From: Ornithinibacillus massiliensis
GTDB lineage: Bacteria > Bacillota > Bacilli > Bacillales > Amphibacillaceae
Assembly: GCF_018310345.1 (NCBI RefSeq)
Contig: NZ_JAGXBY010000004.1
Location: 1-64,000 of the forward strand
Reading direction: 5' to 3'
DNA length: 64,000 nt
The position numbers and the translations under genes were made by a program. Below, piece by piece: positions 24,887 through 34,001 of the stretch (positions within the stretch are counted from its first letter, which is position 1; every line of letters begins with the position of its first letter). Below the pieces are notes generated by a model, which was not told the origin of the DNA, ran no database searches, and saw only the letters and a list, made by a program, of their open reading frames with translations.

Positions 24887-25588
24887 TTATCTTCTCTTCT
24901 CTATTGTAATTCTTCTGACAAACACAAAGGAAAGTAATATGATCAATAAACCAATCCCGAACATTTGATAGAAAAATACTATATTTACTTGATTTAGGAA
25001 CTCGACAATAATATCATAAATCCAGCCTTTAGCAATTCCAAATAGTAGCAATATGACCAGTACCCCTGCTACGAGTCCCCCACCAGCAAGACCATATTTA
25101 TAGAATAGTAGGCCCATGACGAACATAAAGGATAGCAGGAAAAACATGATACTAATGTCAATCAATACCCGATTTAACCAAGTGTCTTCTATTATCATTG
25201 CTGGATGTAAAAACATAAAAGATGTGATATTTGCATTCTTTGTAATAAGTAACACGACTTCTTGAATTGTATTTGCAACTAGAGATTGTACCGTGGCAAT
25301 GATTAAGAAATAAATACCCATACTAATTAAGATGTTCTTACGAGTTGCTCCCATTTTAATGGAAAAAGGAATGCTCTCCTTTACCCTTGTAAATCCTATG
25401 ACCAAGCAATAAAAGTAAATTGCAAACGGAAAGCCAAATGCTAACATGCCATCTTCTACACCTAATAGGTACACTCCAAAAGCAAGAGAGACTAATAGCA
25501 TAAATAATAAAATAGACCAAAATATGAGAATGTTATGGCGAATATCACTAATATAGAAATATAGTAAACCTTTAATCTGTTTATTCAT
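24887..25588 (-). CDS. ABC transporter membrane subunit
   Basis: 233 residues with six predicted membrane helices and a basic cytoplasmic start. There is no clear family signature, but it lies 2 bases after an ABC ATPase gene and has the size of YtrC/YhcI-type permeases, so it is taken as its partner. The ribosome site is GGAGCG. Confidence 0.7.
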   Translation of the reverse strand: MNKQIKGLLYFYISDIRHNILIFWSILLFMLLVSLAFGVYLLGVEDGMLAFGFPFAIYFYCLVIGFTRVKESIPFSIKMGATRKNILISMGIYFLIIATVQSLVANTIQEVVLLITKNANITSFMFLHPAMIIEDTWLNRVLIDISIMFFLLSFMFVMGLLFYKYGLAGGGLVAGVLVILLLFGIAKGWIYDIIVEFLNQVNIVFFYQMFGIGLLIILLSFVFVRRITIEKRR

Positions 25589-25590
25589 GA

Positions 25591-26445
25591 TTACGCTCCT
25601 TTTCTTTCCGTAAGATAGATCATTAATTCTTGAATTGGAACACCTTCAACTGATAATCCAGCTGCAATTGCAGCCTCCGAATGCCCTACCACATATGCCG
25701 TCATCATACCTGCAAGCTTTTTCGTCATTATCACTTCTTTATCTTGAATGAAATTCTCTACTAATTCTTCCGTCCCAGAAACTGCACATGCACTATTTCG
25801 TAGCACGTCTGCATCTTCCTGTAATGCAAGTTTTCCATCTTGAATAATGAGGACTTCTTCAAACATTAGGCTAACCTCATCAATTAAATGAGTAGAAAAA
25901 ATAATCGTTCTTGGCTCTTTTTCATATTCTTCTAGAAGAATTTCGTAGAACTTCTTTCGTGCCGCTGCATCAAGTCCAATATACGGTTCATCAAACACCG
26001 TTACCTGTGCTTTACTAGCTAAACCAACAATAATCCCAAGAGCAGACTCCATCCCTTTTGATAATGCTTTTACCTTAGCTTTTAAATCCAAGTTATATTC
26101 CTTCACCAACTCTAATGCTAATGATTGATCCCAATTAGGGTAAAAGTATGAGCTAATCTTTAGGACATGCTTTATAGTCAAATCCTTTTTAAAATTGTGA
26201 CCTTCTTTAATTAAGCAAATGGATTCTGTTAGTTTCTGATTATCAAACGGTTTTTCACCATCAATCAGAATCTCTCCACTTGTTGATAAAATTTGACCAG
26301 CTAATATTTCCATAAAGGTAGTTTTTCCAGCACCATTCCGACCAAGTAAGCCATATATCTTCGGCTCATTAAGCATAAAAGATATAGAATCTAATGCTCG
26401 TTTATTCCCGTATTGCTTCGTTAAATTCTTAACCTCAATTTTCAT
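25591..26445 (-). CDS. ABC transporter ATP-binding protein (YhcG/YtrB-like)
   Basis: 284 residues. Walker A GRNGAGKT (35-42), a divergent signature LSKGMES in place of LSGGQ (common in YtrB/YhcG-type ATPases), and Walker B VTVFDEPYIGLD. The start overlaps the end of the GntR gene by 11 bases, which shows coupling. Probably part of an exporter answering membrane or wall stress; the substrate is unknown. Confidence 0.85.
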   Translation of the reverse strand: MKIEVKNLTKQYGNKRALDSISFMLNEPKIYGLLGRNGAGKTTFMEILAGQILSTSGEILIDGEKPFDNQKLTESICLIKEGHNFKKDLTIKHVLKISSYFYPNWDQSLALELVKEYNLDLKAKVKALSKGMESALGIIVGLASKAQVTVFDEPYIGLDAAARKKFYEILLEEYEKEPRTIIFSTHLIDEVSLMFEEVLIIQDGKLALQEDADVLRNSACAVSGTEELVENFIQDKEVIMTKKLAGMMTAYVVGHSEAAIAAGLSVEGVPIQELMIYLTERKGA

Positions 26446-26809
26446 AATCGTGTTCCCCCTCCATCATTCTCATTAAATCCTTTTCACTTATTCGTAGCTT
26501 TTTTGCCTCTTCCCTTAATGGGAGAATAAAGTTCTCATAAAATGTCTGCTTTCGTTTTTCAATCAAAATCTCCTTCGCATTGTCTGTCACAAACATCCCT
26601 ACACCCCTTCGTTTGAATAAAATCCCTTCCGCTACGAGTTCATTAATCCCCTTTGCTGCAGTAGCTGGATTTATCTTATAAAATGCTGCAAACTCATTCG
26701 TAGATGGCACCCGTTCCCCTGCCTTAATGGAGTCATTTATGATGGAATCTTCTAGTTGTTCTTTTATTTGAAGGAATATGGGTCTATTATCATCCAAATG
26801 ATTCTTCAT
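26435..26809 (-). CDS. GntR family regulator (YhcF/YtrA type)
   Basis: 124 residues with a winged helix (PIFLQIKEQLEDSIINDSI...VPSTNEFAAFYKINPATAAKGI) and a short C-terminal tail, with no ligand domain. It is the first gene of an operon with an ABC ATPase and a membrane subunit, which it probably represses. The ribosome site is AAGGAG. A similar module faces it from the other strand at 21.4-24.8 kb, but the proteins are not close copies. Confidence 0.85.
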   Translation of the reverse strand: MKNHLDDNRPIFLQIKEQLEDSIINDSIKAGERVPSTNEFAAFYKINPATAAKGINELVAEGILFKRRGVGMFVTDNAKEILIEKRKQTFYENFILPLREEAKKLRISEKDLMRMMEGEHDYEN

Positions 26810-26851
26810 GTTTAAGCTCCTTCGTTAAATGGTTCATTACTTATGTAACTA

Positions 26852-26880
26852 ACCATATAGCATTGAAGGTTTATTGTCAA
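26852..26880 (-). promoter_or_regulatory. Promoter of the second GntR-ABC operon
   Basis: TTGACA (26875-26880) and TATGGT (26852-26857), 17 bp spacer. Downstream lies an imperfect dyad, GTTAC-ATAA-GTAATGAAC (about 26834-26851), a possible operator. Confidence 0.65.
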
Positions 26881-26929
26881 CATTATTTTGAAAAAATTAA
26901 ACTTAATTAATAAAAGAGCCCATAAAAAA

Positions 26930-26967
26930 GAGACAGTCTCACACCTTTTCAGTGGGACTGTCTCTTT
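26930..26967 (-). terminator. Terminator of the ComEC-like hydrolase gene
   Basis: Stem AAAGAGACAGTC / GACTGTCTCTTT followed by TTTTATG on the minus strand. It overlaps the stop codon. Confidence 0.85.
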
Positions 26968-27871
26968 AGCTACGCTCTAATATGCCTTGTATGGGTGCTT
27001 TTTGCGGAAATATTATATAGTCTTCTCCTTCTGTATGGATAACCAAATCTCCATAAACTGCAGTGGAGTATATATTCGTTTCCATTTCCACTAGTTTCTT
27101 AATCACTCGGTTAACAGGATGACCATAGTCATTATATTTACTATAGGTTATCACCGCAATATCAGGTTCTACTAACTCTAGAAAATTTTCAGAGCTACTT
27201 GTTTTTGAACCATGATGCGCAATTTTAATTATTTCAGCACGTACATCATACTTAGCAGCTATTTTTTTCTCTTGGGCATCTTCTATATCTCCCAGCAATA
27301 AAAAGTCGATGTCATTATAGCTGAGCTTTAAAGCAATCGAGGATTGATTATTATTTTTATGCTTGCCGTGCGCATTAAGGATTCGAATATCCAAGAGTGT
27401 ATCAATTGGCAATTCCTTGCCTGCTTTCGCAACCTTTAACGGAATTTCCTGCTTACGAACTTCATTTATATAATTCGCATATGCCCGGGTAATATGAAGC
27501 TTTCCAGAATCTAATATTTCTTTTACCTTAAATTCCTTCATTACTGCTGGAAGCCCACCAATATGATCACGATCTGGATGGGTAGCTATCATTAAATCAA
27601 TTTTATCAATCCCTAGTCCTTTCAAATAACGGACTACTTTTTTGCCTGCCATTGGTGGACCACCATCAATTAATATATGCTTTTTATTTGGGGTCTTTAT
27701 ATAGATACTATCTCCTTGTCCAACATTTATAAAATGCACTTCCATTTTCGGTGCCTGATGACTTTGAACTGGTACACTGTCTATCGCAAAAATAAGAAAA
27801 AATATTAAGAAGTAGGAGAGAATTCTAGTTGGTCGCAGCATGAATGATACATCCTTTGTAAAAGAGTTCAT
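26966..27871 (-). CDS. Secreted ComEC/Rec2-like metallo-beta-lactamase-fold hydrolase
   Basis: 301 residues with an N-terminal signal or anchor (about 16-37), then a metallo-beta-lactamase fold: INVGQGDSIYI, ILIDGG, HPDRDHIGG (98-106), LLLGDIE and the late AHHGSKTSS. This is the free-standing relative of the ComEC nuclease domain and may cut DNA outside the cell, but no channel part is present. Two starts are possible; the ATG at 27871 has GAAAGGA, and another ATG 10 codons on also has a ribosome site. Confidence 0.82.
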   Translation of the reverse strand: MNSFTKDVSFMLRPTRILSYFLIFFLIFAIDSVPVQSHQAPKMEVHFINVGQGDSIYIKTPNKKHILIDGGPPMAGKKVVRYLKGLGIDKIDLMIATHPDRDHIGGLPAVMKEFKVKEILDSGKLHITRAYANYINEVRKQEIPLKVAKAGKELPIDTLLDIRILNAHGKHKNNNQSSIALKLSYNDIDFLLLGDIEDAQEKKIAAKYDVRAEIIKIAHHGSKTSSSENFLELVEPDIAVITYSKYNDYGHPVNRVIKKLVEMETNIYSTAVYGDLVIHTEGEDYIIFPQKAPIQGILERS

Positions 27872-28030
27872 TACTATCCTTTCACGTTTCTAAGCGAAAT
27901 ATTTATGTATCCTTTGTCGCCTATGCTATAAATTCTCATTGACTGTGCTTCGTCGCAAAAATATTACTTAAAATGAAGGATTTTAAAAATTCTTGTCGAA
28001 TACTAGTATATCGGATAAAAGGGGGAATTG

Positions 28031-28075
28031 ATGATGAGTAACACACTACATTCTTTAGAGGTATATACAGATTAA
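28031..28075 (+). CDS. Possible 14-residue leader peptide
   Basis: ATG ATG AGT AAC ... TAA directly after AGGGGGAATTG, giving MMSNTLHSLEVYTD, and ending 15 bases before the next gene. The strong ribosome site suggests translation. It could be a coupling leader or the worn start of an older gene. Low certainty. Confidence 0.3.
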   Translation: MMSNTLHSLEVYTD

Positions 28076-28090
28076 CAACTAAAGGTGGAG

Positions 28091-28423
28091 ATGACTATAA
28101 ATATTGCAATGGTTGATGTTACGGTGTCTAAACCGGACCATGACTTTAATGAACGTGAGCAAAAGATAATTGAAGTATTACTGCTCAACTTAGCAGCACA
28201 TGGTAATAGTTATGCAACAAAGGAAAATATGGCATTTACTCCAAATGAAAAGAAGAAAGATACCCTGTTCTCTTTTCAATTTGCTTGGCAACAATCTATT
28301 CCTAAAGAACAATATGATGAACTTGTATCTTCTATTCAAAGGAAATACGAAACAGCATTTAATATGTGTGACATAGAAAATGTTGAAATACAGTTTCTTG
28401 AGAATGCATATTTGAAAAAATAA
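28091..28423 (+). CDS. Hypothetical protein
   Basis: 110 residues from the ATG at 28091; a GTG two codons upstream lies within AAAGGTGG. It is acidic and soluble, with an alternating strand and helix pattern (NIAMVDVTVSKPDHDFNEREQKIIEVLLLNL). I do not recognise a family. It stands alone before a terminator shared with clpE. Confidence 0.55.
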   Translation: MTINIAMVDVTVSKPDHDFNEREQKIIEVLLLNLAAHGNSYATKENMAFTPNEKKKDTLFSFQFAWQQSIPKEQYDELVSSIQRKYETAFNMCDIENVEIQFLENAYLKK

Positions 28424-28470
28424 ATTAAGTCATAAAACGAAGAACGAAAATTCATCCGATATATAAATAA

Positions 28471-28503
28471 TAAGACGCATTGGACTTTGACCAATGCATC
28501 TTA
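28471..28503. terminator. Bidirectional terminator
   Basis: Twelve-base stem AAGACGCATTGG / CCAATGCATCTT (one mismatch), lying between convergent genes. Confidence 0.7.
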
Positions 28504-28508
28504 TCTGT

Positions 28509-30650
28509 TTACGCTTTATTCACTACTACCTCACCATTTTTCACAGAAACATGAACTTTATTCACGTTTTCCTCTTCCAAAAGTAAGTCTGTTAATGGAT
28601 CTTCAATTTTATCCTGGATAACACGGCGTAATGGGCGTGCACCAAATTTAGGATCATAACCAATCTTAACTAGGGCTTTTTTCGCTTCATTAGTGATGGT
28701 AATTTCCATGTTATTTTCTTTAATTACTTCCGTTAACTCAGTTAACATTAAATCGATAATGCTCATTAGATTTTCTTCTGTTAACTCATTGAAGTTAATG
28801 ATTGCATCAAATCGGTTTAAGAACTCTGGCTTAAAGTATGAGCTTAAGTTTTCCAATGTGGATACTGATTCGTGCTTATCTTTATTGAAACCAACTGTAA
28901 TTGATTTCATACCTGTTCCAGCGTTACTTGTCATTATAATAACGGTATCTTTAAAGCTTACTTTCCTACCTTGTGAGTCTGTTAGATGACCATCCTCCAT
29001 AATTTGTAGGAACATGTTTTGCACATCTGGGTGTGCTTTTTCAATTTCATCCAATAAGATGATGGAATATGGGCTACGACGAACTTGTTCTGTTAATTGT
29101 CCTGCTTCATCATGACCTACATATCCTGGAGGTGCACCGATAATTTTAGAAACAGAGTGTTTCTCCATATACTCACTCATATCTAAACGAATCATTGCAT
29201 CTCTTGTACCAAATAATTCTTCTGCTAGTGCTTTTGTAAGTTCTGTTTTACCAACACCGGTTGGACCTACAAATAAGAATGATCCAATTGGACGGTATTT
29301 AGATTTAAGTCCGGCACGACTTCTGCGAATTGCTTTTGCCACATTATCCACTGCTTCATCTTGACCAATTACTTTCTTACGAAGGTTATCACCGATATTT
29401 TTCATTTTCGCTTGCTCATCTGCTTGTAGTTTTGTTACAGGAATACCTGTTTTCTCTTCTACAATTAGTTGGATATCGGAAATATCTACATCGATGACTT
29501 GCTCTTTACCTTTAGCCTTTTCAAGCTGCTTTTGTAACTGGATTTCTTGGTAGCGTAAGTTTGCTGCACGTTCATAATCTTCTTGTTCAGCTGCAGCTTC
29601 CTTCTCCTTCACGATTTCGTCGATTCGTCGTTGAATAGAGCTAGAATCTTTTTGTGAATTAGCTAGGTTTAAACGGGAACCAACTTCATCCATTAAGTCA
29701 ATCGCTTTGTCTGGTAAGAAACGGTCTTGAATATAACGTGCAGACAATGTGACAAATGCATGAATAGCTTCTTCTGAGTAACGAACTTCATGGAATCTTT
29801 CATAACGATCTTTAATCCCATTTAGAATTTGAATTGATTCTTCAACAGATGGCTCCTTCACGATAGTAGGTTGGAAGCGACGTTCCAGAGCAGCATCCTT
29901 CTCAATTTTTCGATATTCTTTCAACGTAGTTGCCCCGATGATTTGTAGTTCCCCACGAGCTAAAGCTGGTTTAAGGATATTACCTGCATCCATTTGAGAG
30001 CCTTCTGCAGTTCCAGCACCCACTACTTGATGAATTTCATCGATGAACAGAATCGTTTCTTTTCGTTCTTGTAATTCCTTAATTAACTGTTTCATGCGTT
30101 CCTCAAACTGACCACGGACGCCTGTGTTTGCGACTAGAGACGCAACATCTAAAATATAGACTTCTTTATGAATTAATTTCGCAGGCACTTGACCTTCTGC
30201 TATTTTTAAAGCTAGTCCCTCTGCGATAGCTGTTTTCCCAACACCTGGTTCACCAATAAGAACCGGGTTATTTTTATTTCTTCTATTTAATGTTTCAATA
30301 ACACGTTTAACTTCCTGATCACGACCAATTACTGGGTCAATTTCACCAGCGCGAGCAGCGTCGGTTAAGTTTCTCCCTAGTTGATCAAGCAAACCATTTC
30401 GCTTTGTTCTTTTTTGCTTTGTTTTTGTTGATGTATTAGAATATGCTGAACCATTATTTTGGAAAAAGTTATCTGCAAATGCATCATTTTCTCCATCAAA
30501 AGGATTAGAGAAAAATCCATTTGCATTCATCATATTTTCTTGGATTTCACGGAAACATGAATTGCAAAGGTGCATCTGCATCTTTTCATGATTCATTTGC
30601 ATTGCCATATTAATGTTCGCTTCATTTACACCACATTTTTGACATTTCAT
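28509..30650 (-). CDS. clpE: ATP-dependent Clp protease ATP-binding subunit ClpE
   Basis: A 713-residue Hsp100 unfoldase. The N-terminal zinc finger (Cys3, Cys6, Cys29, Cys32) replaces the usual Clp_N repeats, which defines ClpE. It has two AAA+ modules (GEPGVGKTA and GPTGVGKTE), a UVR-like middle part ([20 protein letters not shown]) and a C-terminal D2-small domain. It feeds unfolded or aggregated proteins to ClpP and can disaggregate. I start it at the ATG after GGGAGG. The promoter carries two CtsR operators, so heat-shock control is expected. Confidence 0.93.
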   Translation of the reverse strand: MKCQKCGVNEANINMAMQMNHEKMQMHLCNSCFREIQENMMNANGFFSNPFDGENDAFADNFFQNNGSAYSNTSTKTKQKRTKRNGLLDQLGRNLTDAARAGEIDPVIGRDQEVKRVIETLNRRNKNNPVLIGEPGVGKTAIAEGLALKIAEGQVPAKLIHKEVYILDVASLVANTGVRGQFEERMKQLIKELQERKETILFIDEIHQVVGAGTAEGSQMDAGNILKPALARGELQIIGATTLKEYRKIEKDAALERRFQPTIVKEPSVEESIQILNGIKDRYERFHEVRYSEEAIHAFVTLSARYIQDRFLPDKAIDLMDEVGSRLNLANSQKDSSSIQRRIDEIVKEKEAAAEQEDYERAANLRYQEIQLQKQLEKAKGKEQVIDVDISDIQLIVEEKTGIPVTKLQADEQAKMKNIGDNLRKKVIGQDEAVDNVAKAIRRSRAGLKSKYRPIGSFLFVGPTGVGKTELTKALAEELFGTRDAMIRLDMSEYMEKHSVSKIIGAPPGYVGHDEAGQLTEQVRRSPYSIILLDEIEKAHPDVQNMFLQIMEDGHLTDSQGRKVSFKDTVIIMTSNAGTGMKSITVGFNKDKHESVSTLENLSSYFKPEFLNRFDAIINFNELTEENLMSIIDLMLTELTEVIKENNMEITITNEAKKALVKIGYDPKFGARPLRRVIQDKIEDPLTDLLLEEENVNKVHVSVKNGEVVVNKA

Positions 30651-30696
30651 TTTCCATTCCTCCCGATAATTAAATATCAATAAGATCAAATTTGAC

Positions 30697-30713
30697 TTTG
30701 ACTATCTTTGACC
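30697..30713 (-). promoter_or_regulatory. CtsR operator, downstream
   Basis: GGTCAAAGATAGTCAAA on the minus strand, fitting the CtsR direct repeat RGTCAAA-N3-RGTCAAA exactly, in the clpE leader. Confidence 0.85.
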
Positions 30714-30723
30714 TTGTGATTTT

Positions 30724-30752
30724 ATTATACTCTGACCTTTTTTGACTTTCAA
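30724..30752 (-). promoter_or_regulatory. clpE promoter with embedded CtsR operator
   Basis: TTGAAA (30747-30752) and TATAAT (30724-30729), 17 bp spacer. The spacer is itself a CtsR site, AGTCAAA-AAA-GGTCAGA (30731-30747), so bound CtsR would block RNA polymerase. Confidence 0.85.
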
Positions 30753-30956
30753 GTATTTTGTTCCATTTTTTTGAGAGGCAATAGTGAACACGTATCGTAC
30801 TGTTTTGTAGGTCATCTCTAAAACCATAGTTCATACTCTTTCGCTCACTTCCTATCCCTATATCCCCTTATTTAATCAATTGAACCTTCCTATCAATTAT
30901 TTACTGCCTATGCGCTAATCTAATTCATCCATTCAGCAGTTCTATCCCTTTTCCCA

Positions 30957-30985
30957 TAAAAAATAGCAGCCAATCGGCTGCTATT
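30957..30985 (-). terminator. Terminator of the acyl-CoA synthetase gene
   Basis: Stem AATAGCAGCC / GGCTGCTATT followed by TTTTA on the minus strand. It overlaps the end of the gene. Confidence 0.8.
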
Positions 30986-32567
30986 GTGATACCTTCCGTT
31001 CTATTTCTTTCTTCCTTAATTCTACCCGCCTAATCTTCCCAGAGATAGTTTTGGGCAATTCTTTTATAAATTCTATTTCCCTAGGGTATTTATAAGGTGC
31101 GGTTAATGATTTGACATGCTCTTGTAATTCCTTCGTTAATTGACCTGGTTCTTCTTGAACATTTGGTTTTAGAACAACGAAGGCTTTTACAATACTTCCT
31201 CGTACCGCATCCGGACTTGCTACAACAGCACACTCCTGGACATGTGGGTGTTTCACTAGAGCATCTTCCACCTCGAATGGTCCGATCGTGTAACCTGAGC
31301 TAATGATGATATCGTCACTACGACCTTCAAACCAGAAATATCCGTCCTCGTCTTTTCGAGCTTGATCTCCTGTTATATAAAAATCCCCTCGCCGTGAAGC
31401 ATTAGTACGTTCTGCATCTTTATAGTACGCTTTAAACAAAGCAGGACTGTTTAAACGAACAGCGATATCACCAACTACATTGACTCCTACTGGTTCACCA
31501 AATTCATCTATAATTTCTACATCATTCCCAGATGTTGGTTTACCCATGGAACCTGGTTTAACCTCCATGTTTTTCATGACACCTAGTAATAATGTGTTTT
31601 CTGTTTGTCCGTAGCCATCCCTAACGGTCACATTGAAGTAGGTACGGAATGTATTAATCACTTCCACATTTAATGGTTCACCAGCAGAAACAGCACTATG
31701 AAGATGTGTTAGCTGATATCTACTTAAATCATCAACCTTAGCCATTAGGCGATACTCTGTTGGTGTGCAACAGAGGACATTAATCTTATTTTCTTCTAAT
31801 AAGCTTAAATATTTTTCTGCGTTAAATCTTCCATTATAAATAAAGCCTGTAGCCCCCATACCTAGAACCGATAAGAATGGACTCCATATCCACTTTTGCC
31901 AGCCAGGTCCTGCTGTAGCCCAGACCTTATCTCCAGCTTTTACACATAGCCAATTTTCTGGAGCTGTTTTAAGGTGAGCAAATCCCCAGCCATGGGTATG
32001 CACAACGCCTTTAGGGTTGCCAGTAGTACCAGATGTATAAGAGATAAAAGCCGTGTCATCTCTTGTTGTAGCTGCCACTTCTAACCTAGGCGATGAATCC
32101 TCCATCAGCCCATCGAGAAAATACCAATTATCGACTGGTCTGCCGACTGCAAACTTTATAAGAGAGTCATATTCATGAAGATCTTTATATTGCTCGGTAA
32201 AAGTATGATAACTTACCACACCATTTACTTCTCCGTGGCTTATCCGGTATTGTAAATCATTCGTTGTTAGCATTTCGGAACTAGGAACAACTATAATGCC
32301 AGCCTTTAAGGCCGCTAAATAAACCTCATAAGCTTCAATTCTACGTGGAATCATGACGAGAAGCTTATCACCTTTTTTTAATTCACTTTCCAGGAAAACG
32401 TTTCCAATTTTATTCACGTTTTTCATGAGTTGACCATATGTAATTTCCCGTTTTCTACCTTCTTCGTCTTCCCAAATTAACGCTTTTCTGTTTTCGTGCT
32501 GCACATGCTTCTCCATTTCCATCACTATGTTATAGTCCATAGGAGCAATTAGATCCTCTCGCTTCAC
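30981..32567 (-). CDS. Acyl-CoA synthetase, AMP-forming (YtcI/AcsM-like)
   Basis: A 528-residue member of the ANL superfamily, closest in style to medium-chain or acetate-like synthetases of bacilli (YtcI). Motifs: phosphate loop SYTSGTTGNPKG (about 173-184), DGYGQTEN, the hinge ITGDQARKDEDGYFWFEGRSDD and the catalytic lysine in LPKTISGKIRR. It activates a carboxylic acid to its CoA thioester through an acyl-adenylate. The exact acid is unknown. The GTG start lies 8 bases after AAGGGAG. It is monocistronic. Confidence 0.88.
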   Translation of the reverse strand: MKREDLIAPMDYNIVMEMEKHVQHENRKALIWEDEEGRKREITYGQLMKNVNKIGNVFLESELKKGDKLLVMIPRRIEAYEVYLAALKAGIIVVPSSEMLTTNDLQYRISHGEVNGVVSYHTFTEQYKDLHEYDSLIKFAVGRPVDNWYFLDGLMEDSSPRLEVAATTRDDTAFISYTSGTTGNPKGVVHTHGWGFAHLKTAPENWLCVKAGDKVWATAGPGWQKWIWSPFLSVLGMGATGFIYNGRFNAEKYLSLLEENKINVLCCTPTEYRLMAKVDDLSRYQLTHLHSAVSAGEPLNVEVINTFRTYFNVTVRDGYGQTENTLLLGVMKNMEVKPGSMGKPTSGNDVEIIDEFGEPVGVNVVGDIAVRLNSPALFKAYYKDAERTNASRRGDFYITGDQARKDEDGYFWFEGRSDDIIISSGYTIGPFEVEDALVKHPHVQECAVVASPDAVRGSIVKAFVVLKPNVQEEPGQLTKELQEHVKSLTAPYKYPREIEFIKELPKTISGKIRRVELRKKEIERKVSQ

Positions 32568-32646
32568 CTCATCAACTCCCTTAGCTTATTTCCAATTATT
32601 ATAACAAAAATTTTGAAATGTTAAAATATAATTTAAGTGAAAAAAA

Positions 32647-33049
32647 GCTGGGACAATACTATTACACATAGGATATACCGAACATTAAAGTTAGCGCATC
32701 AAACCCGCCCCGGAAATATACTTGCGGTTGCTTCCAGTACAGGGGCGACACCTGCTCGAGAAAACCTCGCAGTGTCTTCTTTACACTTCATCACAGCATA
32801 AGTGCGACATCTGCTCGAAAAGACCTCGCAGTGTCTTCTTTACACTTCATCACAGCATAAGTGCGACATCTGCTCGAAAAGACCTCGCAGTGTCTTCTTT
32901 ACCGTCGGGCGGCTGGTGATCCTCCTAAGAGCTAACGCTCCCCTGGGGTCTCACCGATGCCTTTCCTCCCACAGGAGTCTCCGTATATTTCCGGGGCTAA
33001 TGTGGTGATGGTTCGTTTGTTATTACCTTTGTTTTAGTTTTGTCCCAGC
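32647..33049. repeat. About 400 bp structured intergenic repeat element
   Basis: The ends are inverted copies GCTGGGACAA / TTGTCCCAGC, and further in GCCCCGGAAATATAC (from about 32707) faces GTATATTTCCGGGGC (about 32983-32997). The GTCTCACCGATGCC...GGAGTCTCCG blocks resemble, from memory, a repeat scattered through Bacillaceae genomes. No protein is encoded; short frames arise from the repeats. It fills most of the gene-free stretch 32568-33125. Confidence 0.7.
32745..32902. repeat. 59 bp tandem repeat, 2.7 copies
   Basis: Units start at 32745, 32804 and 32863 with GCGACAYCTGCTCGARAARA and run through CAGTGTCTTCTTTAC and CATCACAGCATAAGT. The second and third are identical over the 40 shared bases; the first differs at a few sites. 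They are an expansion within the larger element. Confidence 0.9.
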
Positions 33050-33065
33050 CTTACTATACCTCTAA

Positions 33066-33113
33066 AAAGAAAAATAGTGGGAAAAGTCACCCGTCGATGA
33101 CCTTACCCACTAA
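33066..33113 (-). terminator. Terminator of pdaA
   Basis: Stem TAGTGGG / CCCACTA with a long interior, followed by TTTTTCTTTTT on the minus strand. Confidence 0.7.
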
Positions 33114-33125
33114 TCTTAGTATGTT

Positions 33126-33920
33126 TCAATAACCGTAAATCGGCTCTGATACTTTATCTTTCATTACCAATTCGTCTAGACTTTTAAACGTGTATCCATC
33201 TTTCTTTAAGTCTTGGATAATTTTCTCTAACGCTTGTGCATTATCCTCTGATACGGCATGAAGGAGAATAATAGCTCCTGGATGAACTTGCTCCATCACT
33301 TCATCATAAGCATATTGCCAACCTTTTTGGGCTTTTGTATCCCAATCGATTATTGCTAGCGACCAGAATACATGAATATAACCCAAGTCGTTTGCCCATT
33401 CCAATGTCTGTTGATTAAACATCCCTTTAGGTGGACGGACATATTTTATGTCATCTTGTTTAGATATTTTCGCAACCGCCTCTTCCAAGGTTTCCAGTTC
33501 CCGCTTCATAACTTCCTTCGTTAATATCGTAAAATCTGGATGATGATAGGAGTGATTTCCTACTATATGTCCTTCATCTACCATTCGCTTAATTAAATCA
33601 GGGGCACTACTAACATAATGTCCCGTCACAAAAAACGTAGCAGGTACCTTTTCTTTTTTTAATACATCTAATATTTCATCGGTAAATCCCTGCTCATAGC
33701 CGTTATCAAAGGTTAAGTAAAGTGTTTTATCACCAGAATCATCAACATAATAACTACCATAGTCTTTTAATATTTGATGATACTTTCCTATATCTGGCCT
33801 CTCATGATTCTTGTTTTTCTTATAACCCCAACCATAAGCTTCTGCCTCATCTACATTCATATAAAAAAAGGCAAGAAAAAATATGATGGTAGATGCTAAT
33901 ACGAAATGCCCTTTATGCAT
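33126..33920 (-). CDS. pdaA: Polysaccharide deacetylase PdaA (spore cortex muramic delta-lactam formation)
   Basis: 264 residues with a signal peptide (1-28) and a NodB deacetylase domain. TFDNGYEQGF (Asp72-Asn73) is the PdaA variant of the usual TFDDG, followed by NHSYHHPDF with the metal histidines and RPPKGMFN. PdaA removes the acetyl group from peptide-stripped N-acetylmuramic acid in the spore cortex, a step towards muramic delta-lactam and germination. The ribosome site is GGTGGGG. It is YfjS in B. subtilis. Confidence 0.92.
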   Translation of the reverse strand: MHKGHFVLASTIIFFLAFFYMNVDEAEAYGWGYKKNKNHERPDIGKYHQILKDYGSYYVDDSGDKTLYLTFDNGYEQGFTDEILDVLKKEKVPATFFVTGHYVSSAPDLIKRMVDEGHIVGNHSYHHPDFTILTKEVMKRELETLEEAVAKISKQDDIKYVRPPKGMFNQQTLEWANDLGYIHVFWSLAIIDWDTKAQKGWQYAYDEVMEQVHPGAIILLHAVSEDNAQALEKIIQDLKKDGYTFKSLDELVMKDKVSEPIYGY

Positions 33921-34001
33921 GATACCCCACCTATTTTTTTCTTACCTTTTGCTAAATCAGTTCTTTTTATTCACTTATAATCTATTTACCTACATCTTCG
34001 T

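Noticed and set aside
32722..33008. Two plus-strand frames inside the 59 bp repeat (SQCLLYTSSQHKCDICSKRP)
   Set aside because: They repeat the same peptide in two frames because of the tandem DNA. No initiation signals.
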